Both the position numbers and the translations under genes were made by a program. The notes below the pieces were generated by a model. That model searched no databases and had not been told where the DNA came from. It saw only the letters and a program-made list of their open reading frames with translations. A stretch of DNA of 64,000 nucleotides from Ignavibacteria bacterium (GTDB lineage Bacteria > Bacteroidota > Ignavibacteria > Tepidaquicellales > OLB5): positions 1 through 64,000 of the forward strand of contig JAUQWS010000074.1 of assembly GCA_030835025.1 (NCBI GenBank). The letters run 5' to 3'. Shown here in pieces: positions 18,601 to 27,827 of this stretch; positions within the stretch are counted from its first letter, which is position 1; the number at the start of each line of letters is the position of its first letter.

Positions 18601-20313
18601 GGCAAGCCAGAACCAGCACAAATTATCCGCGCCCCATGCAAGTGCTATCCATGCCTCGGCAGATATCTCCTCGTTCAATGGCTCACGTACACCGTAACGG
18701 AATAACCCGGTATTTGTATTACCTATAAGCCAGCCCTGGATTGCAGGCTGTATTGTCAGCCTGGTAGAAGGTGAACTTTGCGCAATTTGTGTCCGGGTCC
18801 TGTTGATCTGATATACCAATGACCCGTCACTTATCCACATCAGGTCCGATTTATTCCCCAGCACTTCCTGAATATATTCGTTATATACACTATTGCTGAC
18901 TTTCCAGTCCTGCGGAATGTAAGAATGAAGCAAGCTAGAGTCAAACTGACCCACGGGTATACAGCCCGGCTCTCCCTGATCATGGAATTGTATGGCATGC
19001 GCATCAACCTGGAAAACCTGCGGGTGAGTATAATCGAGGTATAATTTATAATCATTTTCATCATGCTTTGTAAAATAAGCGTTCAGATTATTTGAGGTGG
19101 CATAGCTCATTATACAGTTTCTGCCGTACTGCTGGTTGTAATTCCTGATATAGTCCTGTATATATTTTACACAGGGCAGGGCAGTTGTAACACACTCATC
19201 TATGGTATACATGAACATGCGGTCCCAGTAATTATCCAGTTCCTGTTTTATATACGGATCATAATTTAATAATGTACTCGGATTAAAAAGCCTGTTTGCC
19301 AGATCGTTATCTACAATTAGTTTATCGAACCATACATCAACTTCCCCGAACCAGTGAATTTCAAAATCAATCAGGCTCTCTGCAACATTTGGAAGCTCAT
19401 AACCATAAAGCAAACCGGTTATCGTATCACGACGTCCGGAAATCTGTAAAGAGTCATTACCACCTTGAGATGTCAGAAAAGTAAAAGCACTTTTATATTG
19501 ACCAAAGTAATTATTATTTCCATCTCTGAAATTATTGACTCTAATTACCACTGTATCAATGTAATCGCCCCGAAAGTTCTTTGTATATATTGCAACAACG
19601 GGCCGTGTATCATTTGGGCTGAAATCACTCTCCCTTATTCTCATAACCGGTTTAAGGTGCCAGTCAATAGGTGGGTCCCATGGATATAAATAAGTAGATG
19701 CGAACTGGTAATTTTCATCTATACCGTAACAAAGCCTGTTTGCCTGCGGGTTTTCCGGCGGCGGGCATGTAGCGCAGGCAAAAAGCACTGATCTGCCGCT
19801 ATCTGTACTTGGAGCAACAAGCCTGTTCTGAAACGAATAATAGTCATTGCCGCCTTCGCCCTCAAAAGACATTCGCCTGCCGTAGCTTGCCACCAATTCA
19901 AGGTTCCTCCTTGTAAACATCGGCTTTAACCCGCGGCTTATTGTGCCGTTTATAAAACCGTTCAAAGTATCTACCTGGCTTTGGCTATGTATCTGGTCAA
20001 AATATCCCGTCCTTGAATTTCCGTAATCATATACCTGGATGCCGTTAAAGTTAAGCGTATCACGGTAATAATCCCAGAAATAATTAAAATCCCACCCCCT
20101 GGGTGAATCCCACAAGCCCGGATTGAGCAGGAAATGCGTGAAATCTTTTGGAACTTCAAATGAGGGTGTTAATGCCATACCGGATTTGAATTCAATTGGT
20201 TTTGTTTCTTCTGAAGTGTTTGTAAGGTTTTCAGTTGGTTTAAAGGATGAAGCGATCAAAAAATAAATTAAAGGTAAAGCAAGGATTACTAATATTTTTT
20301 TCAGGGTCTTCAT
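15670..20313 (-). CDS. Large secreted protein with parallel-beta-helix-like region and T9SS type A sorting domain
   Basis: N-terminal signal peptide; mid-protein repetitive 'NTMTSNGYAAGVMLSTITGGVIKNNTITG' beta-helix-like region; C-terminal 'LSQNYPNPFNPVTKISYDIP...DILGREV...GVYFYRI...SKKMVLLK'. Confidence 0.8.
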   Translation of the reverse strand: MKTLKKILVILALPLIYFLIASSFKPTENLTNTSEETKPIEFKSGMALTPSFEVPKDFTHFLLNPGLWDSPRGWDFNYFWDYYRDTLNFNGIQVYDYGNSRTGYFDQIHSQSQVDTLNGFINGTISRGLKPMFTRRNLELVASYGRRMSFEGEGGNDYYSFQNRLVAPSTDSGRSVLFACATCPPPENPQANRLCYGIDENYQFASTYLYPWDPPIDWHLKPVMRIRESDFSPNDTRPVVAIYTKNFRGDYIDTVVIRVNNFRDGNNNYFGQYKSAFTFLTSQGGNDSLQISGRRDTITGLLYGYELPNVAESLIDFEIHWFGEVDVWFDKLIVDNDLANRLFNPSTLLNYDPYIKQELDNYWDRMFMYTIDECVTTALPCVKYIQDYIRNYNQQYGRNCIMSYATSNNLNAYFTKHDENDYKLYLDYTHPQVFQVDAHAIQFHDQGEPGCIPVGQFDSSLLHSYIPQDWKVSNSVYNEYIQEVLGNKSDLMWISDGSLVYQINRTRTQIAQSSPSTRLTIQPAIQGWLIGNTNTGLFRYGVREPLNEEISAEAWIALAWGADNLCWFWLASQGPGTGPPPEPEQRTKILNEDTPIAGDTQFCFGVFTQPGVPRRQNCYGQNKFDYLREMNAKILNLKPTLDAIEWKSAYTTPADGMGHEYIYDIASIIPGRTGMNPCIENWPPNSPYLDCSYETFWEMGFYQPVGNAKYFVMVNRRCVPAKYDGSDRGEARILWIKFDANDLPGSDNWKITDVSKPGSSVTFSKNFSGYVNLNNSVDSIGLFMPGEGKLFKLEPVFPSGGELVADEVIEGNFVLADTIISNGHNITITGTNSSLSFSDSACIIMNGGTFTVDDDTEMTGPNDKVTFKAAVTGHKWGGLKFNGTNVKIFNSKFEDIASPEVNYAVKTANCPLVDIRYNIFTSSTDTSGGVQAVYTESEMPFSGLYITYNTVTMNNSRGNGICVQGFSGLTLPVYIMNNTMTSNGYAAGVMLSTITGGVIKNNTITGFSTGVNTLFSTADLFGNTITNTTGESKGIFTSSESSIGMMPSGTTWLGGYNIITNTTGSSINLQTDNSVFFTDGGRNKFDVTTSASPTAYHMYGSFWDGSYSYRQRNNCFKLDGTAITSPTMPYNFVVIGMNQVSLSFLSYDCSTTPPAEEDIVDIGNGLYDTIPSSGGMGSIEHQRGSAAGMTSESPSELYNAIRTAMRHRNYTNAKSKCYELINTYSDSTESIASLQTLFMSVIATDTGEVSSLKSFYEELILNHGSNTALVKISHYLIQKCKVQLGQYTSALSGFEQIINANPTSYEGLLARWDYMATSLLAPGGGAISNEQLTMSNKSDESEEFDESDKFDDSDDDKSPFTKEQRKVINNSVKEVYNISRTNDAERVKILEERANDGDIGSKKELEKRSTLKELIKTQKPKDAIEHLKIVSSDIQKVFGSTLPVSDKKENENIPLVFRLSQNYPNPFNPVTKISYDIPRDAKVNITVYDILGREVTHLVNNEMKTAGFYIAQFNAMNYASGVYFYRIEAEEPNGTKFVDSKKMVLLK
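16247..16340. repeat. In-frame low-complexity repeat pair: about 18-nt acidic repeats followed by a (TTAACAATGARCAA)-type repeat
   Basis: Minus strand encodes AISNEQLTMSNK / SDESEEFDESDKFDDSDDD. DNA reads CAATCAGCAATGAACAATTAACAATGAGCAATAAATCTGATGAATCTGAAGAATTTGACGAATCTGATAAATTTGATGATTCC. Confidence 0.7.
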
Positions 20314-20369
20314 AGCTTTCTAATTTTTGGGTTTTAAAGTATTGGTTAATTATTAAAGCATATTTATTG

Positions 20370-21614
20370 TTATTTGATTAAAATCATTTTTTTTGTTGCA
20401 ATTAATTGCCCATCGATTATCAGAGAATAAAAATATATACCACTTGAAAAATCTGCCGCATTCCAGTCCGTTTCATAAGTACCTGCATCCAGTTTCTTAT
20501 CTACCAAATAAGAAATCGCTTTGCCTGTAATATCAAATATCTTGATTTTCACATACTTCTGTTTCGAAACCTGGAACTTGAGCTTTGTCATTGAGTTGAA
20601 AGGGTTGGGGTAATTTTGATACAGTAAAAATTCATGCGGTATTTCATTACTCAATATCGTTATGCTAACCGGGGGTCCGCCTCCATCTGTTGTATGTACT
20701 ATACCGTTCCCGCCTGCCCATGCAAGCAATGAATCTATTGAACTCACGGAGGGATTACTTATGTTTGTTGTCTGTAAAAACCATGATTCCCCCATGTCAG
20801 TTGTTTTTGGTATGTATATTAAATTGTAGCCGGCCCAACCTATTGAGTCAGAATCAAAAGAAATTTTACTACCTGTTAACCCTCCTGTAGCTTGATACCA
20901 ATTCGAACCACCGTCTGTAGTTTTATAAAAAGCCCCCGAAGTTCTAATTCCAATTAATGGACTAAAGAAGTAAATATCACTCATCCCTATATTGTCAATA
21001 AAATTCCAATTAATACCACCGTTTACTGTTTTATATAATCCACTATTAACTGTTCCTCTAGAATTTACCCACCCTGTATCTCTGTTAAGAAAGTATATCT
21101 TATCTGGTCTAAAACTTACTCCCAATTGTGTCTGCCAATTCACTCCGCCATTTGTAGTCTTAAGCACTCCTCCATCCAATATATCATCACTGCATATCCA
21201 ACCAGTGTTTACGTTTACAAAATGTAAATCCGTCATCGGGCTTGCTGAAAAATTTGATACAATATTCCAGTTTATCCCACCATTAGTTGTTTTCCACATT
21301 TTCCCAAAACCTGTTGTTCCGGCAATATAACCGGTATCATAATCTATCATTTGTATTTTATAAAATGCAGCTGAGAATCTATACTGGAAATCCCAGTTAA
21401 CTCCTCCGTTACTGGTTTTAAAAACGTATGCCGTATCAAATGAAGGGCCGGCATCAGTTACAGCCCAGCCGTTCAAGGAATCAAGGAACTGGATATCTGT
21501 AATTATTTTATTACCAAGAGAAATGGTCTGCTGGAACCAGCCGGGAGGTGAATCCCGCTCGAATGTGGTAGCGAAGAAAATGAGGATGAGTTCAAAGAGT
21601 ATGAGTCGTTTCAT
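20370..21614 (-). CDS. Secreted YCF48/Asp-box-repeat protein with T9SS type A sorting domain
   Basis: At least six 'KTTNGGxNW' repeats; C-term 'LLYQNYPNPFNSMTKLKFQVS...KIFDITGKAISYLVDKKLDAGTY...GIYFYSLIIDGQLIATKKMILIK'. Confidence 0.83.
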   Translation of the reverse strand: MKRLILFELILIFFATTFERDSPPGWFQQTISLGNKIITDIQFLDSLNGWAVTDAGPSFDTAYVFKTSNGGVNWDFQYRFSAAFYKIQMIDYDTGYIAGTTGFGKMWKTTNGGINWNIVSNFSASPMTDLHFVNVNTGWICSDDILDGGVLKTTNGGVNWQTQLGVSFRPDKIYFLNRDTGWVNSRGTVNSGLYKTVNGGINWNFIDNIGMSDIYFFSPLIGIRTSGAFYKTTDGGSNWYQATGGLTGSKISFDSDSIGWAGYNLIYIPKTTDMGESWFLQTTNISNPSVSSIDSLLAWAGGNGIVHTTDGGGPPVSITILSNEIPHEFLLYQNYPNPFNSMTKLKFQVSKQKYVKIKIFDITGKAISYLVDKKLDAGTYETDWNAADFSSGIYFYSLIIDGQLIATKKMILIK

Positions 21615-21711
21615 AACTACAAGGCTTTAGTTGCCTTAAATTAACATATATTTAAGGGGTTTTCAATGAAATAATGTCTTTATTCATTAGCATATTTTGC
21701 TGCCTCAGTTG

Positions 21712-24700
21712 TCAGGCAGTTTTCACTTCATCTATCTTAAACCTTATTTCAACTTCTGTACCTGAATTTGTCCGGCTGGTTACGGTAATTTTTGCTTTCA
21801 TATCGTCAAGAATTTTTTTGGTTATCACAAGTCCCAGACCCATACCGCTTGACTTGGTTGAAAAATACGGCTCAAACAACATGCTTTGAGTTTCATCATC
21901 CATTCCAACTCCGTTATCTCTGATCTTCAGCGAATAATAACCATTATACTTATGACTCTTAATATCTATCTTGCCTGCTCCTGCCATATCTTCGCTTTCC
22001 TCAATTGCCTGCATTGAGTTTTTGATAATGTTAATCAGAGCCCTTCGGACTTCATCCTTATCACCCATTACCATACCGGTATTAAGCGCAGGGTCAAGCT
22101 CAAGGTGGATCTTTCCGCCTGTATTCATAAGTTTCACAACATCACTCAATATCTCATTCATGTTCAGCAACTCATAATTGCGGCTGGGCAACTTTGCAAA
22201 ATTCGAAAATTCCGTTGCTATCCTGTTCAGAGTTTCAATTTGGTCAATGATGAGCTTATTTGTTGTCTGTATTATCTGTTTGAAATCATTGGAACCGTGG
22301 TTATATGTGTAGAACAGGTGCTGCATTGCAAGTTTCATTGGTGTCAACGGATTCTTTATCTCGTGTGCAACCTGCCTGGCAATATCCCGCCATGCACCTT
22401 CCCGCTCAGCCTTTTTAAGCTCCGCCCTTGAGCGCTTAAGCTCCCTTATCATCCTGTTAAACGATCTGACAAGCTCTCCAATCTCATCCTTGCTGTTTGA
22501 CCTCACCTGCACATCAATATTGCCCCTTGATAGCTGTTCTGTTGCCTTTTGCAGCTTGAGTATCGGATTGGATATCCTATATGAAAGGAAATTCACAATG
22601 AAAATCAGCACAATTACTGCGGCAAAATAAGGACCCAGTATGTAAACAAGGCTTTCTGTGAGCTCCTGATTAATTTCGCTCTGCTTAAATACAGTCTGTG
22701 TTGATATTATCCCGGTCAAGTCACTGAAATTATCGTAAACAGGCTTATAGCCCACTATGAAAGTATAATCTCCTATTTGCTGGTTCTCAGAAAAGTAATC
22801 CTTCTTAAGCAGTGCAATATTGTAGAACGCGCTCCCGCTTATTCTTGTATCAAGCAGATCCGATTTATAAAGTTGTTCGCTGGTTGTTGCTGCTAATTTT
22901 GTCTTATAGTAATAGTTAAAGTTCTTATCTGACTCAGAAAATCCTTTATCAAACAGTTTCGTAAAACCTATTGAAGTTGATTTTTTTGATTGCTTCTCGG
23001 GATTTATGTCTTCCGGATTTGTTTTATTTTTCACATACTGCTCAACAAGCCGCAGGTCGCTTAGAAGCTGGTTTTTGTAGAAATCATCATTCTTATCGTT
23101 GACGAACTCCCTTGTGTATATGGCAAGTATAACTATCGGAATAACAGAGGCAAGCAGGAACGAGACAAATAATTTCTCCCGGAAGCCAAAACTGATAAAC
23201 CTCACTGATTCAGTATCAAGCAGATAACTAAATCCTTTATAAAGCAAATACACTGCAAGAACAATTATGTACACTAGCACTACAAAGAGCAGATAGCGGA
23301 AAAAGAAGAAAGTACTCAGGCTGAAATCGTTCACCTTGACGCTTACTACATATATCTTCTCGCCGCTTCCTGTTCTGCTTTCGGTCAATACGTAGTATGA
23401 TTTATAAATTTCGTCCTCAAACTCATCATATCTTAAGGCTGATTTATCTATCTTATCAGCAACGCTCTCGCGGAATGCACCCAGAGATTTGGTAAGTGAC
23501 TTGGAAACATCCTTGTTTGAAGAGCCTACAAGCTCCGACTGCGAGAATTCCGAAATAACCGGATTTGAAGTAAGCTTATTAAGGATATTATCTCTTGTGA
23601 AGTTTTTGAAAATTCCCAGGTTTGTTTGAGTAAGGAAGTTCTTCGCGTCATATCCGGCAGCGATTATTACATAACCAATAGCATTACTGAACTTGCTGTT
23701 CCTGAGGTCCGTTCTTTCCAGCGGTATCATTGCGGAATAGAACTTCATTTCGGTATTCTGCAGTACATTGGTTGCTTCGGAAGAGATCATCGAGTTCATG
23801 ACAAGATTCATATCAAGGGTTTCCGGTTCTTCGCCGTCTTCGCTTAATTCTTCTTCTGCCTGCGCCTGTTTCTTGTTCTGGCTGCGCAGAGTAAATGATA
23901 TGACGCTGTCTGACGGCAATTCATCAGGATTGATATTGAAATCACTGATGAGCTTCTTTGAAGTATCGAGTACAAAAACCGCTGAATTAAGGTCTTCGTC
24001 ATAGAACTTGCTGCTTGCCCAAATGTTAAATGCCACCTTGCTGAATTTATTCTTGTTTTTAATATCACTTTCCAGCATTACATCGTCTGAAATATCACCA
24101 AGTGTTGAAGAGATCAAAAAACTTATCTTATCGCTTGACTGCTGTGAGACTTCTTTTGCAGCTTTTTCGAGATATTTATTCTCAAGGGTCACAAGCTTAT
24201 TAAGCAGCAATGCAGGTACAAATACAGCGCATGCTAAAAGTACGAGGGAAAAATTCAGCATTAAAATCAGCTTGAAATCCCTGGTAAGTGTTAACTGCCT
24301 GTAAACATAATAAGTAAAGAGACCGGCAATTGAAAATATGAGCACCCTTAGGTTTAGAGATAGAGTGAAATCAAGGGTTCCAACTGAAAACGCAGATAAT
24401 ATTACATTCAGCAGTATCAGTCCACCGAATATCAAAAGAACCGAGTTTTTCCTCATGAACTTGCTGGCTGCAATATACGGGTTAAGGTTCTTCTGTATCA
24501 ATAGTCCGAGAGATAGAAGTGTAATCAGAAGAGCTGCCGAGAAACACAGTATTATCAATCTTGAGCTTACCAGCTCAGGCTGCCTGAGAGAGAAAATATC
24601 AGTCTTATCAACGAATCTTATGGTTGAATCAAAGATGAGACTGTGAATTACTGAACCATAAAAGTTCATTATAACAAATATCAGTATCACCACAAGCAGA

Positions 24701-25854
24701 ATTATCCCCACTGTCTGCCAAAGCGGCATGCCCTTGGGTATCTCGGCTTTGTAGAATTTCAGCATATTCGCGCCAAGATAAACGGATATAACCAGCAGCA
24801 CAACGGAAGTAATAAACAGCTCCCCAAGTGATTTAGACATGCCAAACCCTATACCGGAGGCATAGTGTACCGGTGAAAAGATATCTATCCCAAGTTCGGT
24901 TATCAGATTCCCAGGAAAATTAAGCGCAAGCCATAAGTACCTCGAAAGAAGCAATGCGAGGGAAACCATTATGATCCTGACCGTGTAAGATTCTGCCCTT
25001 GAAGCAGCATACATTACCCAGTAAATCAGCACAAGATTAAGAATAAAAACCAAAAAACCTATAATGTTATCAAACTTATTTATGACACTAAGCAGATATG
25101 ATGACTGGTCAAGATTAGGTATAATTATCCTTCCGGTAAATTCCTGGTTGATGTTTTTAAGATTAATGATGGAAACCTCGCCCGAAGTAGTATCGTAAAG
25201 GGTCCCTGCAAGGTTCGTGCCCCCAAACTCAAACAGGACATCAATATGGTATTTCTCAAAGATCTCCCTTTTTAACCCCGTCTTATCAAAAAAGCGTGTC
25301 TGGATGTCATACCCAATATCAAGAAGCCGGGAAGTGACCAGAACCCCTTCAGTTATTCCGCTCTCATTTTTCAACGGATCGAAAACTACGATGAATGTAT
25401 ATATACCAACTTCTTTGACAGTTGAGAACCTTTCCCCATTCAATGCCTTTTTAAGCTCAGTGATATCAGGGTTTATCTGCCTTCCGGAGAACAAAAAGAT
25501 CTCAAGTCTGGGATTAAATATCTCGATATTAAATTGATCATAATTTTCAAACTCAAATAGCGCTTCGTATGATTTCCGGGAGTTTTGGGTGGTAACAGAG
25601 TTAATAAGCTTCCTGCTGCGGGATAACTGGTAAGAAAACTGAGAAGTCTGGTTCTGGTAATTGTAAAAGAGATTAAGGCACTCGACATGAATTTCCTTTT
25701 TCTTCTCATCAGCAATGCTTGTCCAGTCGTCCATAATTGCTTTTGAGAAGTAATACCTGACACCGAATGAAAAAAGAATAACGAATAACATAAGGAGCGA
25801 GAGGTAACCCAGCAATTTGAACCTGTTTATATCTTTCGAAGAAAAATCAAACAT
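21712..25854 (-). CDS. Multi-sensor transmembrane histidine kinase (NtrY-like; HAMP + HisKA + HATPase)
   Basis: HAMP 'NPILKLQKATEQLSRGNIDVQVRSNSKDEIGELVRSFNRMI'; H-box 'WRDIARQVAHEIKNPLTPMKLAMQHL'; N-box 'ALINIIKNSMQAI'; 'IRDNGVGMDDETQSMLFEPYFSTKSSGMGLGLVI'. Confidence 0.92.
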   Translation of the reverse strand: MFDFSSKDINRFKLLGYLSLLMLFVILFSFGVRYYFSKAIMDDWTSIADEKKKEIHVECLNLFYNYQNQTSQFSYQLSRSRKLINSVTTQNSRKSYEALFEFENYDQFNIEIFNPRLEIFLFSGRQINPDITELKKALNGERFSTVKEVGIYTFIVVFDPLKNESGITEGVLVTSRLLDIGYDIQTRFFDKTGLKREIFEKYHIDVLFEFGGTNLAGTLYDTTSGEVSIINLKNINQEFTGRIIIPNLDQSSYLLSVINKFDNIIGFLVFILNLVLIYWVMYAASRAESYTVRIIMVSLALLLSRYLWLALNFPGNLITELGIDIFSPVHYASGIGFGMSKSLGELFITSVVLLVISVYLGANMLKFYKAEIPKGMPLWQTVGIILLVVILIFVIMNFYGSVIHSLIFDSTIRFVDKTDIFSLRQPELVSSRLIILCFSAALLITLLSLGLLIQKNLNPYIAASKFMRKNSVLLIFGGLILLNVILSAFSVGTLDFTLSLNLRVLIFSIAGLFTYYVYRQLTLTRDFKLILMLNFSLVLLACAVFVPALLLNKLVTLENKYLEKAAKEVSQQSSDKISFLISSTLGDISDDVMLESDIKNKNKFSKVAFNIWASSKFYDEDLNSAVFVLDTSKKLISDFNINPDELPSDSVISFTLRSQNKKQAQAEEELSEDGEEPETLDMNLVMNSMISSEATNVLQNTEMKFYSAMIPLERTDLRNSKFSNAIGYVIIAAGYDAKNFLTQTNLGIFKNFTRDNILNKLTSNPVISEFSQSELVGSSNKDVSKSLTKSLGAFRESVADKIDKSALRYDEFEDEIYKSYYVLTESRTGSGEKIYVVSVKVNDFSLSTFFFFRYLLFVVLVYIIVLAVYLLYKGFSYLLDTESVRFISFGFREKLFVSFLLASVIPIVILAIYTREFVNDKNDDFYKNQLLSDLRLVEQYVKNKTNPEDINPEKQSKKSTSIGFTKLFDKGFSESDKNFNYYYKTKLAATTSEQLYKSDLLDTRISGSAFYNIALLKKDYFSENQQIGDYTFIVGYKPVYDNFSDLTGIISTQTVFKQSEINQELTESLVYILGPYFAAVIVLIFIVNFLSYRISNPILKLQKATEQLSRGNIDVQVRSNSKDEIGELVRSFNRMIRELKRSRAELKKAEREGAWRDIARQVAHEIKNPLTPMKLAMQHLFYTYNHGSNDFKQIIQTTNKLIIDQIETLNRIATEFSNFAKLPSRNYELLNMNEILSDVVKLMNTGGKIHLELDPALNTGMVMGDKDEVRRALINIIKNSMQAIEESEDMAGAGKIDIKSHKYNGYYSLKIRDNGVGMDDETQSMLFEPYFSTKSSGMGLGLVITKKILDDMKAKITVTSRTNSGTEVEIRFKIDEVKTA

Positions 25855-25875
25855 AGTGTTGTTATGCCTTCGGGG

Positions 25876-26361
25876 TTAGTTTACAATTACCTGGTCAATC
25901 AGCCATAGATCGTTAACATATTTCAAAGAGACCGATATTGTGAATGTATTTATAAAACCGCTCTTTTTGTACTTATACTTTCCGAGTGCAAATGCATACC
26001 TTTCTGAGCGGCTGGAGTTCTTCCACTTAAATGACGAAACAGGATAAGATGAAAGAAAATTCTCTATGATATAGGCTGATTGCTCCCTGTTATAGTATCC
26101 TTTTTCATTATTGAGCATATTCAGGTATATCTCGCTCTGGAAGTAAGGGCTAACATACGTTACGTTGGAGTACATCAGGCCATCTGCAATGTTCACAAAA
26201 GCCAGTTTGCAGTCATTAAACTTCTTCTGTTTCTCCTCGCTCTTGTACTTCTTATCCTTCCACCAATTATCCTGTGCAAATACCCGGTTTGAGTACAGTA
26301 CTATTACAAATAACACCAATAATAAGCATTGTATCCTTAGCTTCAATCTAAATCCTCTCAA
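25876..26361 (-). CDS. Hypothetical secreted protein, directly upstream of the histidine kinase
   Basis: 161 aa with N-terminal hydrophobic signal; 21-nt gap and same strand as the kinase. Confidence 0.6.
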   Translation of the reverse strand: MRGFRLKLRIQCLLLVLFVIVLYSNRVFAQDNWWKDKKYKSEEKQKKFNDCKLAFVNIADGLMYSNVTYVSPYFQSEIYLNMLNNEKGYYNREQSAYIIENFLSSYPVSSFKWKNSSRSERYAFALGKYKYKKSGFINTFTISVSLKYVNDLWLIDQVIVN

Positions 26362-26593
26362 TTTTCCCTAAAATAGTCAAAAATGTATTCAGAAACACTT
26401 CATTAAGCCAATTTTTGACGATTTCAAAACCCAAGTACGTTTGCATAATTTGACTCCATACTTTAACTCTATTGTTTAACTTATATATTTATATAGGTAT
26501 TGCAGAAATACTTTTTGTTTAATTTTCTTATGGCTTACATATTAATTCAACGTCTCTAGAGATTTGCCGCGGTCTACAGACCGGCTATTTTGA

Positions 26594-26624
26594 TTGTATC
26601 TTAAAACAAAAACCGGTATATTTA
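26594..26624 (+). promoter_or_regulatory. Candidate Bacteroidota-type promoter (TTG-N20-TATATTTA)
   Basis: TTG at 26594-26596, TATATTTA at 26617-26624 (7/8 match to TAnnTTTG), about 55 nt upstream of the GTG at 26680. Confidence 0.35.
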
Positions 26625-26679
26625 TAAATACAATTTTTCGGGACTTACGAAAAACTTGTAAATCCGGGATCAGACTGAA

Positions 26680-27807
26680 GTGATTAAAATACGAAAAGTT
26701 GAAAATGAACAGGACAGGATGAAGTTCATTAAGCTTCCCTGGGATTTATACAAGGGTGATCCATACTGGGTTCCGCCCTTGATATTTGACGTAAGAAAAA
26801 ATTTAGACCCGAAAAGAAATCCGTTCTTTAAACATGCCGAAGTACAGCTCTTTCTCGCCGAAAAAGATGGCAAACTTGTAGGCAGAATTGCGGCAATCAA
26901 AAATGATAACCACAATAATTTCCATAAAGATAAGGCGGGTTTCTTCGGATTCTACGATACCATAGATGATGAAGAAGTCTCTGACCTCCTTTTGGATACT
27001 GCTTGTGATTGGGTAAAACAGAAGGGTTTTGACGAGATTTTAGGTCCCGTAAACCCCTCAACCAACGACGAATGCGGCCTTTTAGTAGAAGGATTCAACT
27101 CATCTCCCGTATTCTTAATGACTTACAATCCGTCCCATTACCAATCAAAGATAGAGAATTTTGGTTTTTTGAAGGCAAATGACCTGTACGCATATTATAT
27201 CCCCGCAGAGGTGATAAATGACAAGAAAATGATGGCAAAGCTTGAAAGAATGAGTGAGTTGATCAAGAAAAGGTCTGATGTAAAGACCTATAATATCAAC
27301 ATGAAAGATCTAACTAACGAGGTTCGCAAAATAGAGAACATTTACAACAGTGCGTGGGAGAAGAACTGGGGATTTGTACCCATTACAACAGAAGAGTTTG
27401 ATTACATGGCAGAATCGCTGAAGATGGTTGTGGATCCCGACCTAGTTATGTTTGCCGAAGTGGCAGGCGACCCGGCAGGTTTCACGCTTTCTCTCCCCGA
27501 TTTCAACCAGGTGCTTAAGAAAGTCAATGGAAGGCTTCTTCCGTTCGGGTTCCTTAAGATACTGACAGGGAAGAAGAAAATAGATTTTTTGAGAGTTATC
27601 ATAATGGGTGTTAAGCCCGAATATCAAAAGAAGGCAATTGATTCTGTGTTCTACCTTGAGACGATAAAGGCAGGAAACAGGAACGGATACACCGGTGCCG
27701 AGATATCCTGGGTTCTGGAAGACAATATGCCTATGAGGATGACAGCCGAAAAACTGGGAGCGAGAATATATAAGACATACAGGATTTACAGAAAAAGTCT
27801 TATTTAA
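26680..27807 (+). CDS. GNAT-like N-acetyltransferase family protein
   Basis: 'PWDLYKGDPYWVPPL...NPFFKHAEVQLFLAEKDGKLVGRIAAIKND' typical of this conserved family; GTG start. Confidence 0.7.
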   Translation: MIKIRKVENEQDRMKFIKLPWDLYKGDPYWVPPLIFDVRKNLDPKRNPFFKHAEVQLFLAEKDGKLVGRIAAIKNDNHNNFHKDKAGFFGFYDTIDDEEVSDLLLDTACDWVKQKGFDEILGPVNPSTNDECGLLVEGFNSSPVFLMTYNPSHYQSKIENFGFLKANDLYAYYIPAEVINDKKMMAKLERMSELIKKRSDVKTYNINMKDLTNEVRKIENIYNSAWEKNWGFVPITTEEFDYMAESLKMVVDPDLVMFAEVAGDPAGFTLSLPDFNQVLKKVNGRLLPFGFLKILTGKKKIDFLRVIIMGVKPEYQKKAIDSVFYLETIKAGNRNGYTGAEISWVLEDNMPMRMTAEKLGARIYKTYRIYRKSLI

Positions 27808-27827
27808 TAACTTAAACTTTACATGCT

